Assembly: GCA_945923775.1 (NCBI GenBank)
Contig: CAMELR010000010.1
Coordinates: 1-64,000 of the forward strand
Source of the DNA: an uncultured Clostridia bacterium
GTDB taxonomy: Bacteria; Bacillota; Clostridia; Oscillospirales; Ruminococcaceae
Reading direction: 5' to 3'
DNA length: 64,000 nucleotides
The position numbers and the translations under genes were made by a program. Positions 41,295 through 50,213 of this stretch are shown in pieces; position 1 is the stretch's first letter, and every line of letters begins with the position of its first letter. The notes below the pieces were generated by a model. It did no database searches, was not told the origin of the DNA, and saw only the letters and a list, made by a program, of their open reading frames with translations.

Positions 41295-43529
41295 TTGAAG
41301 AAAAACACTCCAAAGAAGCAGCCCAGGAAGTTGAGCTCCCCCATAGCCGGGGCGTACATCGAGGGCAGCGGAATAGTCGAGCAGAAGGACATCGTAAGCA
41401 CCCTCGAGGAAAACTACATGCCCTACGCGATGAGCGTTATCGTCAGCCGTGCGCTGCCGGAGATAGACGGCTTCAAGCCCTCTCACCGCAAGCTGCTCTA
41501 TACTATGTACAAGATGGGACTGCTGACCGGAAACCGCACCAAGTCCGCGAACATCGTCGGTCAGACCATGCGGCTCAATCCCCACGGCGACGCCGCCATC
41601 TACGAAACAATGGTAAGACTCGCGCGCGGAAATGAAGCGCTGCTCCACCCCTACGTTGACAGCAAGGGCAACTTCGGCAAGGCGTACTCCCGCGACATGG
41701 CGTACGCGGCTTCGCGATACACCGAGGCGAAGCTGGAGCCGATAAGCGCCGAGCTTTTCGCCGAGATAGACAAGGAAGCCGTAGACATGGTGCCCAACTA
41801 CGACAACACCATGCTGGAGCCGAGCCTGTTCCCGGTGAGATACCCCGCGGTGCTGGTAAACAGCAACTTCGGACTTGCCGTATCAATGGCGAGCAACATC
41901 TGCTCGTTCAACCTCAGCGAGATATGCGAAACCACTATAGCCCTCATGAAGGACCCGGAGCACGACGCCCTTTCCACGCTGAAAGGTCCTGACTTCCCCG
42001 GCGGCGGCTACATCGTCTACGACGAGGCAGAGATGAACAAGATATACCGCACCGGACTTGGCGCGGTGAAAGTACGCGCCGTATACAGCTACGACCCGGA
42101 CGCGCGCTGCATAGAGGTAACTCAGATACCGCCCTCGACCACCATCGAGGCGATAATCGACAAGGTAGTCGACCTCGTTAAGGAAGGCAAGCTGAAGGAA
42201 ATTTCCGACGTCCGCGACGAGACCGACCTTTCCGGTCTGCGGCTGGCGTTCGACCTCAAGAAGGGTCAGGACCCCGACGCGGTTATGAACAAGCTGTTTA
42301 AGCTGACCCCGCTTCAGGATAACTTCAACTGCAACTTCAACGTGCTGATAAACGGAACTCCCCGCGTAATGGGCGTTTACGAGATACTGAACGAGTGGAC
42401 GTCCTTCCGCCGGGACTGCGTAAAGCGCCGCGTAGCCTTCGACCTTAAAAAGAAGAAGGAAAATCTCCATCTGCTCAACGGTCTCAAGAAGATACTGCTC
42501 GACATCGACTACGCGATAAAGCTAATCCGCGAGACCGACGAGGAATCCGAGGTAGTTCCCAACCTGATGGTCGGCTTCGGAATCGACGAAGTGCAGGCGG
42601 AGTACGTTGCTGAGATCAAGCTGCGCCACATCAACCGCGAGTATATCCTCAAGCGCACCCAGGAGACCGCCGACCTCGAAAAGGAGATCGCGGACATGGA
42701 GGATATCCTCGGAAACGAAAAGCGCGTAAACAAGCTGATAATCGACGAACTGCGGGAGATCTCCAAGAAATACGGTCAGCCCCGCCGCACGATGTTCCTC
42801 TACGACGTGGAGGAATCCGCCGACATCGCCGAGGAACCGGTGAAACTCGGCCCCGTGAACATCTTCCTGACCCGGGAGGGGTACTTCAAGAAGATAACGC
42901 CGCAGTCCCTGAGAATGAGCAATCAGCACAAGCTCAAGGAAAACGACGAGATAATCTGGTCCGGAGAGGTCAACGGCGGCGCGGAGCTGCTGTTCTTCAC
43001 GGACAAACACCAGGTCTACAAGACCCGCTGCACCGATTTCGACGAGACAAAGGCGAGCGTAATGGGCGACTATATCCCCGCGAAACTCGGATTTGACGAC
43101 GGCGAGAGCATAAAATTCATGGCGGTGACGGAGGACTACAGCGAAACGCTCGTAACGTTCTACAAGAACGGCAAGTGCGCGAAAGTTCCGCTTTCAAGCT
43201 ACGAGACCAAGACCAAGCGCCGCAAGCTCTCCGGCGCGTACTCCGACCTTTCGGAGCTTGTCGGAATGTTCCTGATAAAGCAGGATTCGGATTTCGTGCT
43301 GCGTTCCACCGCGGGAAAGGCGCTGGTGTTCAATACCGCGCTGGTGCTCCCGAAGGCGACGCGCGACACCCAGGGCGTGCAGGTGATGCGCCTTACAAAG
43401 GCGGAGCTTGCGGGGGCTTATCCCGCAGAACAGAGCGGCGTTAAGGACATCGAGGCGCTGCGCATAAAGTCGATACCCTCTGCGGGAACGGCTACTGACG
43501 AGGACATAACTCAGCTCACGCTGATGTAA
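41295..43529 (+). CDS. Type IIA topoisomerase subunit A, topoisomerase IV-like, divergent
   Basis: 744 residues from TTG 41295. The breakage-reunion domain carries the quinolone-region sequence PHGDAAIYETMVRLA and the active-site tyrosine Y142 in AYAASRYTEAKL. A coiled-coil tower (about 380-500) and a C-terminal beta-pinwheel follow. The GyrA box (QRRGGRG) that permits negative supercoiling is absent, favouring a decatenase (ParC-like) role. With subunit B it passes one DNA duplex through another using ATP. A MITE-like repeat begins one base after its stop. Confidence 0.87.
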   Translation: MKKNTPKKQPRKLSSPIAGAYIEGSGIVEQKDIVSTLEENYMPYAMSVIVSRALPEIDGFKPSHRKLLYTMYKMGLLTGNRTKSANIVGQTMRLNPHGDAAIYETMVRLARGNEALLHPYVDSKGNFGKAYSRDMAYAASRYTEAKLEPISAELFAEIDKEAVDMVPNYDNTMLEPSLFPVRYPAVLVNSNFGLAVSMASNICSFNLSEICETTIALMKDPEHDALSTLKGPDFPGGGYIVYDEAEMNKIYRTGLGAVKVRAVYSYDPDARCIEVTQIPPSTTIEAIIDKVVDLVKEGKLKEISDVRDETDLSGLRLAFDLKKGQDPDAVMNKLFKLTPLQDNFNCNFNVLINGTPRVMGVYEILNEWTSFRRDCVKRRVAFDLKKKKENLHLLNGLKKILLDIDYAIKLIRETDEESEVVPNLMVGFGIDEVQAEYVAEIKLRHINREYILKRTQETADLEKEIADMEDILGNEKRVNKLIIDELREISKKYGQPRRTMFLYDVEESADIAEEPVKLGPVNIFLTREGYFKKITPQSLRMSNQHKLKENDEIIWSGEVNGGAELLFFTDKHQVYKTRCTDFDETKASVMGDYIPAKLGFDDGESIKFMAVTEDYSETLVTFYKNGKCAKVPLSSYETKTKRRKLSGAYSDLSELVGMFLIKQDSDFVLRSTAGKALVFNTALVLPKATRDTQGVQVMRLTKAELAGAYPAEQSGVKDIEALRIKSIPSAGTATDEDITQLTLM

Positions 43530-43530
43530 G

Positions 43531-43692
43531 GGGCACCTCTAAAAACCTCCTTCACGGCAGATTTCTATGATTTATATCATCTGCGTCGTTGTCAAACCTT
43601 GAAATACATACAGTATTGCTGCGGTTTGACGCCTAGCATCTGATATAAATCATGTACGAAATCTGCTCGTGTCCCGGTTTTTAGAGCTGCCC
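43531..43692. mobile_element. 162-bp MITE-like palindromic element
   Basis: Terminal inverted repeats GGGCACCTCTAAAAACC (43531-43547) and GGTTTTTAGAGCTGCCC (43676-43692) match at 16 of 17 positions. The interior is also palindromic: GATTTATATCA...TCTGC on the left is mirrored by TGATATAAATC on the right, and TCAAACC by GGTTTGA, so the whole element can fold on itself. TAA flanks both ends (one base away), a possible short target duplication like that of IS5-group elements. There is no ORF, so it would need a transposase in trans. Confidence 0.8.
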
Positions 43693-43712
43693 ATAAATAG
43701 GAGGACATAAAA

Positions 43713-45383
43713 ATGCTTACAGATATTGAGATCGCTCAGCAGGCGAAGATGAAGAAGATCGGCGAGATAGCCGCGAACCTCGGCATTGAGGAGGACGAAG
43801 TAGAGCAGTACGGCCACTACAAGGCAAAGCTGAACCAGAACCTGTTCAACCGCCTCGCAGACAAGCCCGACGGCAAGCTGATACTCGTTACCGCGATCAA
43901 TCCTACCCCGGCGGGCGAGGGCAAGACCACCACTTCGGTAGGTCTCTGCGAAGCCATGAACAAGACCGGCAGAAAGGCTATCCTGGCTCTGCGTGAGCCG
44001 TCCCTCGGCCCTGTGTTCGGAATCAAGGGCGGCGCCGCCGGCGGCGGATACGCTCAGGTAGTTCCCATGGAGGACATCAACCTGCACTTCACCGGAGATA
44101 TGCACGCCATCACAGCGGCTAACAACCTCCTCGCGGCTCTCATGGACAACCATATCCAGCAGGGCAACGCGCTGGGTATCGACGTCCGCAGGATACTTTT
44201 CAAGCGCTGTCTCGACATGAACGACAGAGCCCTCCGCAACATCGTTATCGGCATGGGCGGCAAGGTCAACGGTATCCCGCGTGAGGATCACTTCCACATC
44301 ACCGTTGCAAGCGAGATCATGGCTATCCTCTGCCTCGCTTCCGACCTCGAGGATCTCAAGAAGCGCCTCGGAAATATCCTCGTTGCCTACACATACTCCG
44401 GCGAGCCGGTTTACGCCCGCGACCTCAAGGCTGTCGGCGCCATGACCGCGCTCCTCAAGGACGCCATCAACCCGAACCTCGTGCAGACCCTGGAGGGCAA
44501 CCCCGCGCTTATCCACGGCGGCCCGTTCGCTAATATCGCGCACGGCTGCAACTCCGTAAGAGCCACCAAGCTTGCGCTCAAGCTCGCTGACTACACCATC
44601 ACCGAAGCTGGATTCGGCTCCGACCTCGGCGCTGAGAAGTTCTTCGACATCAAGTGCCGCTACGCCGGATTAAAGCCTGACTGCACCGTGCTCGTAGCGA
44701 CTATCCGCGCGCTGAAGTACAACGGCGGCGTTGCAAAGCCCGACCTCACAAAGGAAAACGTTGAAGCCCTCGAAAAGGGTATCGTGAACCTCGGCGTTCA
44801 CATCGACAACCTCAAGAAGTTCGGCGTGCCCGTCGTAGTTGCGATAAACCACTTCTACACCGACACCGAAGCTGAGATCGCAGTCGTTAAGAAGTACTGC
44901 GAGGATCACGGCGCAAAGGTGGCGTTCTCCGATGTGTTCCTCAAGGGCGGCGACGGCGGAATCGAGATTGCAAACGCAGTCGTTGAGACCATCGAGAGCA
45001 CCAAGAGCGAATACAAGCCTCTTTACGATGAGAAGCTGTCCATCAAGGAGAAGCTTGACATCATCGCAAAGGAGATCTACCGCGCAGACGGCGTTAACTA
45101 CACCGCAAAGGCCGACAAGGCAATAAAGGAGATCGAGAGCTTCGGTCTTGACAGAGTTCCTGTCTGCGTTGCAAAGACGCAGTATTCCCTGTCCGACGAC
45201 CCGACAAAGCTCGGCAAGCCGGAGCATTTCACAATCAACGTCAGCGACGTGAGAGCGTCTGCGGGCGCAGGCTTCGTGGTAGTCTACACCGGCGACGTTA
45301 TGACAATGCCGGGACTTCCGAAGGTTCCCGCCGCCGACAACATCGACGTTGACGCAGACGGAAAGATCACCGGTCTGTTCTGA
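43713..45383 (+). CDS. fhs: Formate-tetrahydrofolate ligase
   Basis: 556 residues, canonical length. The P-loop [14 protein letters not shown] (about 68-81), [20 protein letters not shown] and the [14 protein letters not shown] block are the family signatures. The enzyme makes 10-formyl-THF from formate, THF and ATP for purine synthesis and one-carbon metabolism. ATG follows AGGAGG, only 20 bases after the MITE. The stop codon overlaps the start of tsaE (TGATG), so the two genes are coupled. Confidence 0.97.
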   Translation: MLTDIEIAQQAKMKKIGEIAANLGIEEDEVEQYGHYKAKLNQNLFNRLADKPDGKLILVTAINPTPAGEGKTTTSVGLCEAMNKTGRKAILALREPSLGPVFGIKGGAAGGGYAQVVPMEDINLHFTGDMHAITAANNLLAALMDNHIQQGNALGIDVRRILFKRCLDMNDRALRNIVIGMGGKVNGIPREDHFHITVASEIMAILCLASDLEDLKKRLGNILVAYTYSGEPVYARDLKAVGAMTALLKDAINPNLVQTLEGNPALIHGGPFANIAHGCNSVRATKLALKLADYTITEAGFGSDLGAEKFFDIKCRYAGLKPDCTVLVATIRALKYNGGVAKPDLTKENVEALEKGIVNLGVHIDNLKKFGVPVVVAINHFYTDTEAEIAVVKKYCEDHGAKVAFSDVFLKGGDGGIEIANAVVETIESTKSEYKPLYDEKLSIKEKLDIIAKEIYRADGVNYTAKADKAIKEIESFGLDRVPVCVAKTQYSLSDDPTKLGKPEHFTINVSDVRASAGAGFVVVYTGDVMTMPGLPKVPAADNIDVDADGKITGLF

Positions 45384-46036
45384 TGGAAGAGTACGTTGAA
45401 TACATCTCCCGCAGCCCGGAGGACACCGCGCGTATTTCCGCGGAAATAGCGACGCAGCTCCGGGCGGGGGACATCATACTTTACGAGGGCGACATGGGCG
45501 CGGGCAAAACCACCTTCACAAAGGGGCTTGCCGCTGCGCTGGGTATCACCGACCCCGTAACCAGTCCGACCTTCGCGCTGGTGAACGAGTACACCGAGGG
45601 ACGGCTGCCGCTGTTCCACTTCGATCTGTACCGTATCGACAGCTACGACGACCTCTACGCGATAGGGTTCCTCGACTACCTCGACCGCGGAGGCGTCATC
45701 GCGGCGGAGTGGAGCGAGAACATCGAAGGTCTGGAGCAGGAGCTTGCCGGAGACAGCTCCCGCACCATAATGAAGATACGCATTGAAAAGACCGGCGAGA
45801 ACGAGCGCCGCATAAAGGTACGCGGACATATCGTCTGCCCGCTGTGCGGAAGCAATGAGATCTCTAAAGCTACAGTGAAGCAGACCGGGGATACGGTGCG
45901 TATCTGCGAGGGCTGCGGCGCGCTGTGGACGGAGCCGCGCATTTCCTCCGACAACAGCACAACTTTCGCGCACTATATGGAAAGCCGCGGGCTGAAGCCC
46001 TACTGGAACGAGCTTGAAGGAAAGCAGTACCTTTAA
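45383..46036 (+). CDS. tsaE: TsaE ATPase of tRNA t6A synthesis with a C-terminal zinc ribbon
   Basis: 217 residues. Residues 1-148 are TsaE: GDMGAGKTTFTK (Walker A, 36-47), SPTFALVNEY, FHFDLYR and WSENIE. TsaE energises the TsaB-TsaD complex that makes threonylcarbamoyl-adenosine on tRNA. Residues about 150-217 are an added domain with CPLCGS (152) and CEGCGA (175), a four-cysteine zinc ribbon not found in ordinary TsaE of about 150 residues. Either it helps bind tRNA or it belongs to a fused second gene; no frameshift is needed. It is coupled to fhs upstream and tsaB downstream. Confidence 0.88.
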   Translation: MEEYVEYISRSPEDTARISAEIATQLRAGDIILYEGDMGAGKTTFTKGLAAALGITDPVTSPTFALVNEYTEGRLPLFHFDLYRIDSYDDLYAIGFLDYLDRGGVIAAEWSENIEGLEQELAGDSSRTIMKIRIEKTGENERRIKVRGHIVCPLCGSNEISKATVKQTGDTVRICEGCGALWTEPRISSDNSTTFAHYMESRGLKPYWNELEGKQYL

Positions 46037-46058
46037 GCGGCTGAAAGGGAGTGACTAC

Positions 46059-46751
46059 ATGATATTAGGCATAGACAGCTCCGCGATATCGGCGGGCTGC
46101 GCGCTGATGGACAGCGACGGCAGGATAATCGCCGAACAGTTCCTGAATACAAAGCACACGCATTCCCAGACGCTGCTCCCGATGGTGGAGAGCATGCTGA
46201 AATGCGCGGGCGTGAAGGTCTCCGACCTCGACGCCGCCGCTGTAACAGTAGGTCCGGGGTCGTTCACGGGACTTCGTATCGGAGTTTCCACCGTTAAGGG
46301 AATGTGCTACGGCGCAGGGAAAAAGTGCGTGGGTATCTCCTCGCTGGAGGCAATAGCGTACAATTTCACCGGAACCGACGGCACTATCGTCTGCTGCATG
46401 GACGCCCGCTGCGGGCAGGTATACAACGCGATATTCCGCAGCGAAGGCGGAATCATCACACGTCAGTGCGCCGACCGCGCAATACGTCTCGATGAGCTTG
46501 CGCAGGAGCTTTCCGGCATGTCCGGCAGGATAATACTCGCAGGCGACGGCGCAGAGCTTGCGCATAAGTCCACCGGGGAAAAGTACGAGCTTGCTCCCTA
46601 TATTCTGCGCTACCAGCGCGGAAGCGGCGTGTGCTACGCGGCGCAGGGCAAGGAGCTGATAGATCCGGCGGCGCTCATGCCGAGCTACCTCAGGCTCCCG
46701 CAGGCGGAGCGCGAGCGCCTGGCACGCGAAGGCAAGCCGGTAACGGAGTAA
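46059..46751 (+). CDS. tsaB: tRNA threonylcarbamoyladenosine biosynthesis protein TsaB
   Basis: 230 residues from ATG 46059, which follows AAAGGGAG and starts MILGIDSSAISAG; the upstream start at 46014 would run through tsaE. GPGSFTGLRIGVSTVKGM (about 64-81) is the family signature of this inactive ASKHA-fold partner of TsaD. It is required for the universal t6A37 tRNA modification. It follows tsaE by 22 bases. No rimI or tsaD gene is next to it. Confidence 0.93.
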   Translation: MILGIDSSAISAGCALMDSDGRIIAEQFLNTKHTHSQTLLPMVESMLKCAGVKVSDLDAAAVTVGPGSFTGLRIGVSTVKGMCYGAGKKCVGISSLEAIAYNFTGTDGTIVCCMDARCGQVYNAIFRSEGGIITRQCADRAIRLDELAQELSGMSGRIILAGDGAELAHKSTGEKYELAPYILRYQRGSGVCYAAQGKELIDPAALMPSYLRLPQAERERLAREGKPVTE

Positions 46752-46860
46752 ATCTGGAATTTATTGTATTGCTTCGCGAGGGATTTGTAATTATGCAAGC
46801 CGCAATGCGGCTGTATAAATACCATACGGTCGTTTCATAACTGAAAGAGAGGTAATTATT

Positions 46861-47436
46861 ATGGTAAATCTGGTCAAGGGTCAGAAAGTGGAACTTACAA
46901 AGAGCAACCCCGGGCTGACGAAGATAAACGCAGGTCTCGGCTGGGACGTCAACGCGTTCGACAGCGGCTCTCAGTTCGACCTCGACGCCGAGGTGTTCCT
47001 GCTCGGAGACAACGGCAAGGTAACGTCCGACGGCGACTTCGTGTTCTACGGAAACACCGCGCATGCTTCCGGATCTGTTGAGCATACCGGCGACAACCGC
47101 GACGGTGCGGGAGACGGTGACGATGAAACAATAAAAATCGACCTCAGCAAGGTTCCGCAGAATATCTCCCGCATTACGTTCACCGTAACCATTTACGACG
47201 CTGCGGTGCGCAATCAGAATTTCGGTCAGGTGAACAATGCGTTCATTCGCATTTACAACCCCGATACCAACGAGGAACTCCTCCGCTACGACCTCACCGA
47301 GGATTTCTCGATCGAGACCGCGCTGGTCATCGGCGAGCTGTACCGCCACGGCGGCGAGTGGAAGTTCAACGCTGTCGGAGCCGGCTATCAGGGCGGACTT
47401 GAAGCGCTCTGCCGCGCATTCGGAGTTAACGTCTGA
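46861..47436 (+). CDS. TerD-family protein
   Basis: 191 residues, one complete TerD domain. [21 protein letters not shown] and the acidic loop [12 protein letters not shown] (about 78-89) contain the calcium-binding Asp residues, and [11 protein letters not shown] is typical. TerD proteins act in tellurite and stress resistance, probably as calcium-dependent membrane-associated scaffolds. No other ter gene is adjacent, so it stands alone with its own terminator. ATG follows AGAGGT. Function here is known only at family level. Confidence 0.92.
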   Translation: MVNLVKGQKVELTKSNPGLTKINAGLGWDVNAFDSGSQFDLDAEVFLLGDNGKVTSDGDFVFYGNTAHASGSVEHTGDNRDGAGDGDDETIKIDLSKVPQNISRITFTVTIYDAAVRNQNFGQVNNAFIRIYNPDTNEELLRYDLTEDFSIETALVIGELYRHGGEWKFNAVGAGYQGGLEALCRAFGVNV

Positions 47437-47465
47437 CAAATTTGCAAAATCCTGAATAAACTTAA

Positions 47466-47493
47466 AAGTGGGAAAACTGGTGTTTTCCCACTT
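47466..47493 (+). terminator. Terminator of the TerD gene
   Basis: A perfect 12-bp stem, AAGTGGGAAAAC and its complement around a 4-base loop, 30 bases after the stop codon and immediately before the repeat at 47499. Confidence 0.75.
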
Positions 47494-47498
47494 CCTTT

Positions 47499-47755
47499 GA
47501 GACTGTCGAAAAAGTCTATAATTTCCGCGCAGCGTACTGGTTTTCGCTTCCTTTTGCCTACAAAAGGAAGCGGGAGTGTGAGGTGTCTCCCCCAGCGGGG
47601 GAGGTGGCACGAAGTGCCAGAGGGGCTGACCGTAAGACCAGAGCCCTCACTACTCTGCGCGCCGGCGCGCAGCTATACGTTTCAAAAGCGCTAAAGGGGT
47701 GTGGAGGAAAACAAGAGTTTTCCCCCACAGTTTTTTTGCAATTTACTGCCGTTTT
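47499..47755. repeat. Multi-hairpin intergenic repeat, copy 1, with nested insertion
   Basis: Aligns over its length with 56527-56744. Shared parts include a left end GACTGTCGAAAAAGTC, the hairpin CGCTTCCTTTTG/CAAAAGGAAGCG, the palindrome CTGCGCGCCGGCGCGCAG and a final hairpin with GTTTTCCCCC. This copy has about 56 extra bases (47583-47640) containing two further palindromes, CTCCCCCAGCGGGGGAG and GGCACGAAGTGCC, as if a second element had inserted. The right end is degraded. It lies between convergent terD and sulP. No ORF. Confidence 0.85.
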
Positions 47756-47779
47756 GATTTTTATGTATTGAACTACAGC

Positions 47780-49441
47780 TTAATCAGCGTAGTCCGAGCC
47801 GTACTCGCGAACCTCCAGCGCCTTAATAGCCGCTACGGCGTCCCAGTAGAAATGCTCCTCGCCGATACGCTCGCGGAATCCCGCTCTGTCCATCATCTCG
47901 CAGACCGCGGTCTGCACGCCGGTGAAGGATATCTGCGTTCCCTTCTCACGGAGCGTGTTGTAGAGCCGCTCAAGCTCCGAAAGTGAAATATCGTCCGCTG
48001 TGGGAACTCCACGCATTGAGAGTATCACCTGCGGGTTGCCCTCCAGCGCCTCAAGCTGATTTATCAGCTTCTCCTGAGTTCCGAAGAACAGTGGCCCGGA
48101 AACGTACACCACCTTGAATTCCTCGTGATGGCCGGAACGTACCTTGCCCTTCAGCTTGTCCTCGTCGATATCGCTGGAAGTAACGCGAAGCTCGGAGCTC
48201 TTTACAACGAAAACGATCATCGCTGCAACAACGCCGATAACGATCGCGACCGTCAGGTCGAATACAACGGTGGAGACCATCGTCAGCACATACTGCAAGA
48301 TGGAGGACTTGAACTTCTTCTTAAAAATGCTCTTGATCGCCGCCCAGTCGTTCATTCTGAAGGCAGTTACCATCAGCACGCCTGCAAGCGCAGCCATCGG
48401 AATACGGCTCATAACGCCGCCGAGCAGGAACATCGAGAGGATAAGCACTACCGAATGGAACACGCTTACAAGTCTGGTCTGTCCGCCGGACTTTATCGCA
48501 ACGGAGGTTCTCGCGATAGCCGCAGTGGCGGGAACTCCGCCGAGCAGCGGGATAACCATGTTGCCGATTCCCTGCGCGATCAGCTCACGGCTTGCGTCAA
48601 GGCGCTCGCCCTTCATCTTGCCCGCGCTCGCGCCGCACAGTAAGCTCTCGATCATTCCCAGCGCCGCAATGGAAACCGCCGGCATGATGAGGTTGGTTAT
48701 GTTACCAAAGTCAAACCCCTTGCGGATTATGCTGTCGTCGGTGATGAGGCTGCTCGGGATAGCTCCGACCTCGGCTACAGTTCCCTGCTCAAAGAACACC
48801 ATGTTCACGATGAGCGCAACGATTATTCCAACCAGCGACGACGGAACGACCGCGTTCCACTTCTTCGGGTAGACTATCATTATCAGCACGACCAGTCCGC
48901 CGAACATCACCGCCCACCAGTTGGGGTTAAAGCTACCGGTGCCGCTGAAATAGGAGCCTATCTTCGCTATCTGGTTCTCGCCGACCGAGTGGGTGCCGAA
49001 GAAATTGTCGATCTGACCCAGCGCGATGATTATAGCGATACCAGAGGTGAATCCGGTGATGACCGGAGCGGGCAGGTAGCTTACGAGCTTACCGACCCTG
49101 CAAACCGCCGCAATAATGAGTATCGCTCCGGAAAGGAATCCTGCGGTCAGCACGCCGGTGATGCCGTACTTCGCGGAGACAGACAGCAGGATAGCCGCCA
49201 TCGCTCCGGTAGGGCCGGAAATCTGATAGGATGCGCCGGAAAGTATTCCGATAACGATACCTGCAACGATCGCGGTGACAAGTCCGGAGGCTGCGTCCGC
49301 GCCGGAGCTTACGCCGAACGCCAGAGCCAGCGGCAGAGCTACCGCGGCTACGGTCAGACCCGCCATGAGGTCCTGCGTGAGCTTCTTTCCGTTGTAGCCC
49401 TTGAATTCGGCTTTCAGGTCGCTTACATATTTTTTGAACAT
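47780..49441 (-). CDS. SulP-family anion transporter with STAS domain
   Basis: 553 residues. About 25-440 form a SulP membrane domain with more than ten hydrophobic helices; the family motif region GASYQISGPTGAMAAIL is near 70 and GGVPATAAIARTS near 300. Residues about 455-545 form a cytosolic STAS domain (VVYVSGPLFFGTQEKL, ISFTGVQ). SulP proteins carry sulfate, bicarbonate or other anions across the plasma membrane; the substrate is not predictable. ATG follows AAGGAAGG. The gene is monocistronic and convergent with terD. Confidence 0.93.
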   Translation of the reverse strand: MFKKYVSDLKAEFKGYNGKKLTQDLMAGLTVAAVALPLALAFGVSSGADAASGLVTAIVAGIVIGILSGASYQISGPTGAMAAILLSVSAKYGITGVLTAGFLSGAILIIAAVCRVGKLVSYLPAPVITGFTSGIAIIIALGQIDNFFGTHSVGENQIAKIGSYFSGTGSFNPNWWAVMFGGLVVLIMIVYPKKWNAVVPSSLVGIIVALIVNMVFFEQGTVAEVGAIPSSLITDDSIIRKGFDFGNITNLIMPAVSIAALGMIESLLCGASAGKMKGERLDASRELIAQGIGNMVIPLLGGVPATAAIARTSVAIKSGGQTRLVSVFHSVVLILSMFLLGGVMSRIPMAALAGVLMVTAFRMNDWAAIKSIFKKKFKSSILQYVLTMVSTVVFDLTVAIVIGVVAAMIVFVVKSSELRVTSSDIDEDKLKGKVRSGHHEEFKVVYVSGPLFFGTQEKLINQLEALEGNPQVILSMRGVPTADDISLSELERLYNTLREKGTQISFTGVQTAVCEMMDRAGFRERIGEEHFYWDAVAAIKALEVREYGSDYAD

Positions 49442-49606
49442 TATTTTCCTTCCTTTTTGCCTGCCGTTTATCTTTTGTCTTTATGGCAGACCACACGTGT
49501 TTTATTATACTCCTGTTTAAAACTGCTGTCAATGAGCACTAACAACAACTTTTCCGCACAGTTCCCCGGTTTTTTGTTGAAAACGCTTTGCACTGCGAAA
49601 AAACTA

Positions 49607-49635
49607 TTGAAAAATGCCGCAGAATATGTTACAAT
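49607..49635 (+). promoter_or_regulatory. SigA-type promoter for trmL-degV
   Basis: TTGAAA (49607-49612) and TACAAT (49630-49635) are 17 bases apart, about 50 bases before the trmL start. Confidence 0.65.
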
Positions 49636-49688
49636 ATACAGTGTACTGTTTTCGGCAGTAATTTTTCCCGCGAAAGGAAGCGCTCCAC

Positions 49689-50192
49689 TTGGAACTCAAC
49701 ATCGTACTTGTAGAACCCCAGATACCGCAGAACACCGGCAACATCGCCCGCACCTGCGCCGTCACCGGAGCAAGGCTCCACCTGATACGTCCGATGGGAT
49801 TCACCCCGGACGACAAGCAGCTGAAACGCGCAGGGCTCGACTACTGGCACTATCTGGACATCACCTACTACGACGGCCTGGACGACTTCTTCTCAAAGAA
49901 CGACGGCGCGTATTTCTACTTCTCCACAAAAGCGGTGAATACATACAGCGACGTCAGCTACCCCGACAAATGCTTCCTGTTTTTCGGCAGGGAGGACGCC
50001 GGGCTTCCGGAAAAGCTGCTTTTTGAAAACAAGGAGAGCTGCGTGCGCATTCCTATGCGAGAAACTCTCCGCAGCCTGAATCTCTCGAACAGCGTCGCGA
50101 TCGGCGTTTACGAGGTGCTGCGGCAGTGGGGCTTCCCCGAGCTGCAAAATCAGGGACGGCTGCGCGAATTTGACTGGAACAATGCGGACTGA
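49689..50192 (+). CDS. trmL: tRNA (cytidine/uridine-34-2'-O)-methyltransferase
   Basis: 167 residues from TTG 49689, eight bases after AAAGGAAG. The SPOUT-family pattern is clear: VEPQIPQNTGNIARTC at the start, RPMGFTPDDKQLKRAGLDYW, FFGREDAGLP and the knot region RIPMRETLRSLNLSNSVAI. TrmL methylates the wobble ribose of tRNA-Leu isoacceptors with SAM. It is followed 21 bases later by a DegV gene and both are likely co-transcribed. Length is typical. Confidence 0.94.
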   Translation: MELNIVLVEPQIPQNTGNIARTCAVTGARLHLIRPMGFTPDDKQLKRAGLDYWHYLDITYYDGLDDFFSKNDGAYFYFSTKAVNTYSDVSYPDKCFLFFGREDAGLPEKLLFENKESCVRIPMRETLRSLNLSNSVAIGVYEVLRQWGFPELQNQGRLREFDWNNAD

Positions 50193-50213
50193 CCCGCAGT
50201 AAAGGAGTAAATC

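Noticed and set aside
39526-41313. 595-residue open frame opposite topoisomerase subunit B
   Set aside because: No known motif and Leu/Val-rich composition typical of antisense frames; the plus strand carries the full topoisomerase.
43540-43712. THF or other riboswitch before fhs
   Set aside because: The structured DNA there is the inverted-repeat element, and only 20 bases separate it from the start codon; no riboswitch core is visible.
47499-47755. CRISPR array
   Set aside because: The repeats are inverted hairpins within one element, not evenly spaced direct repeats, and no cas gene is in the window.
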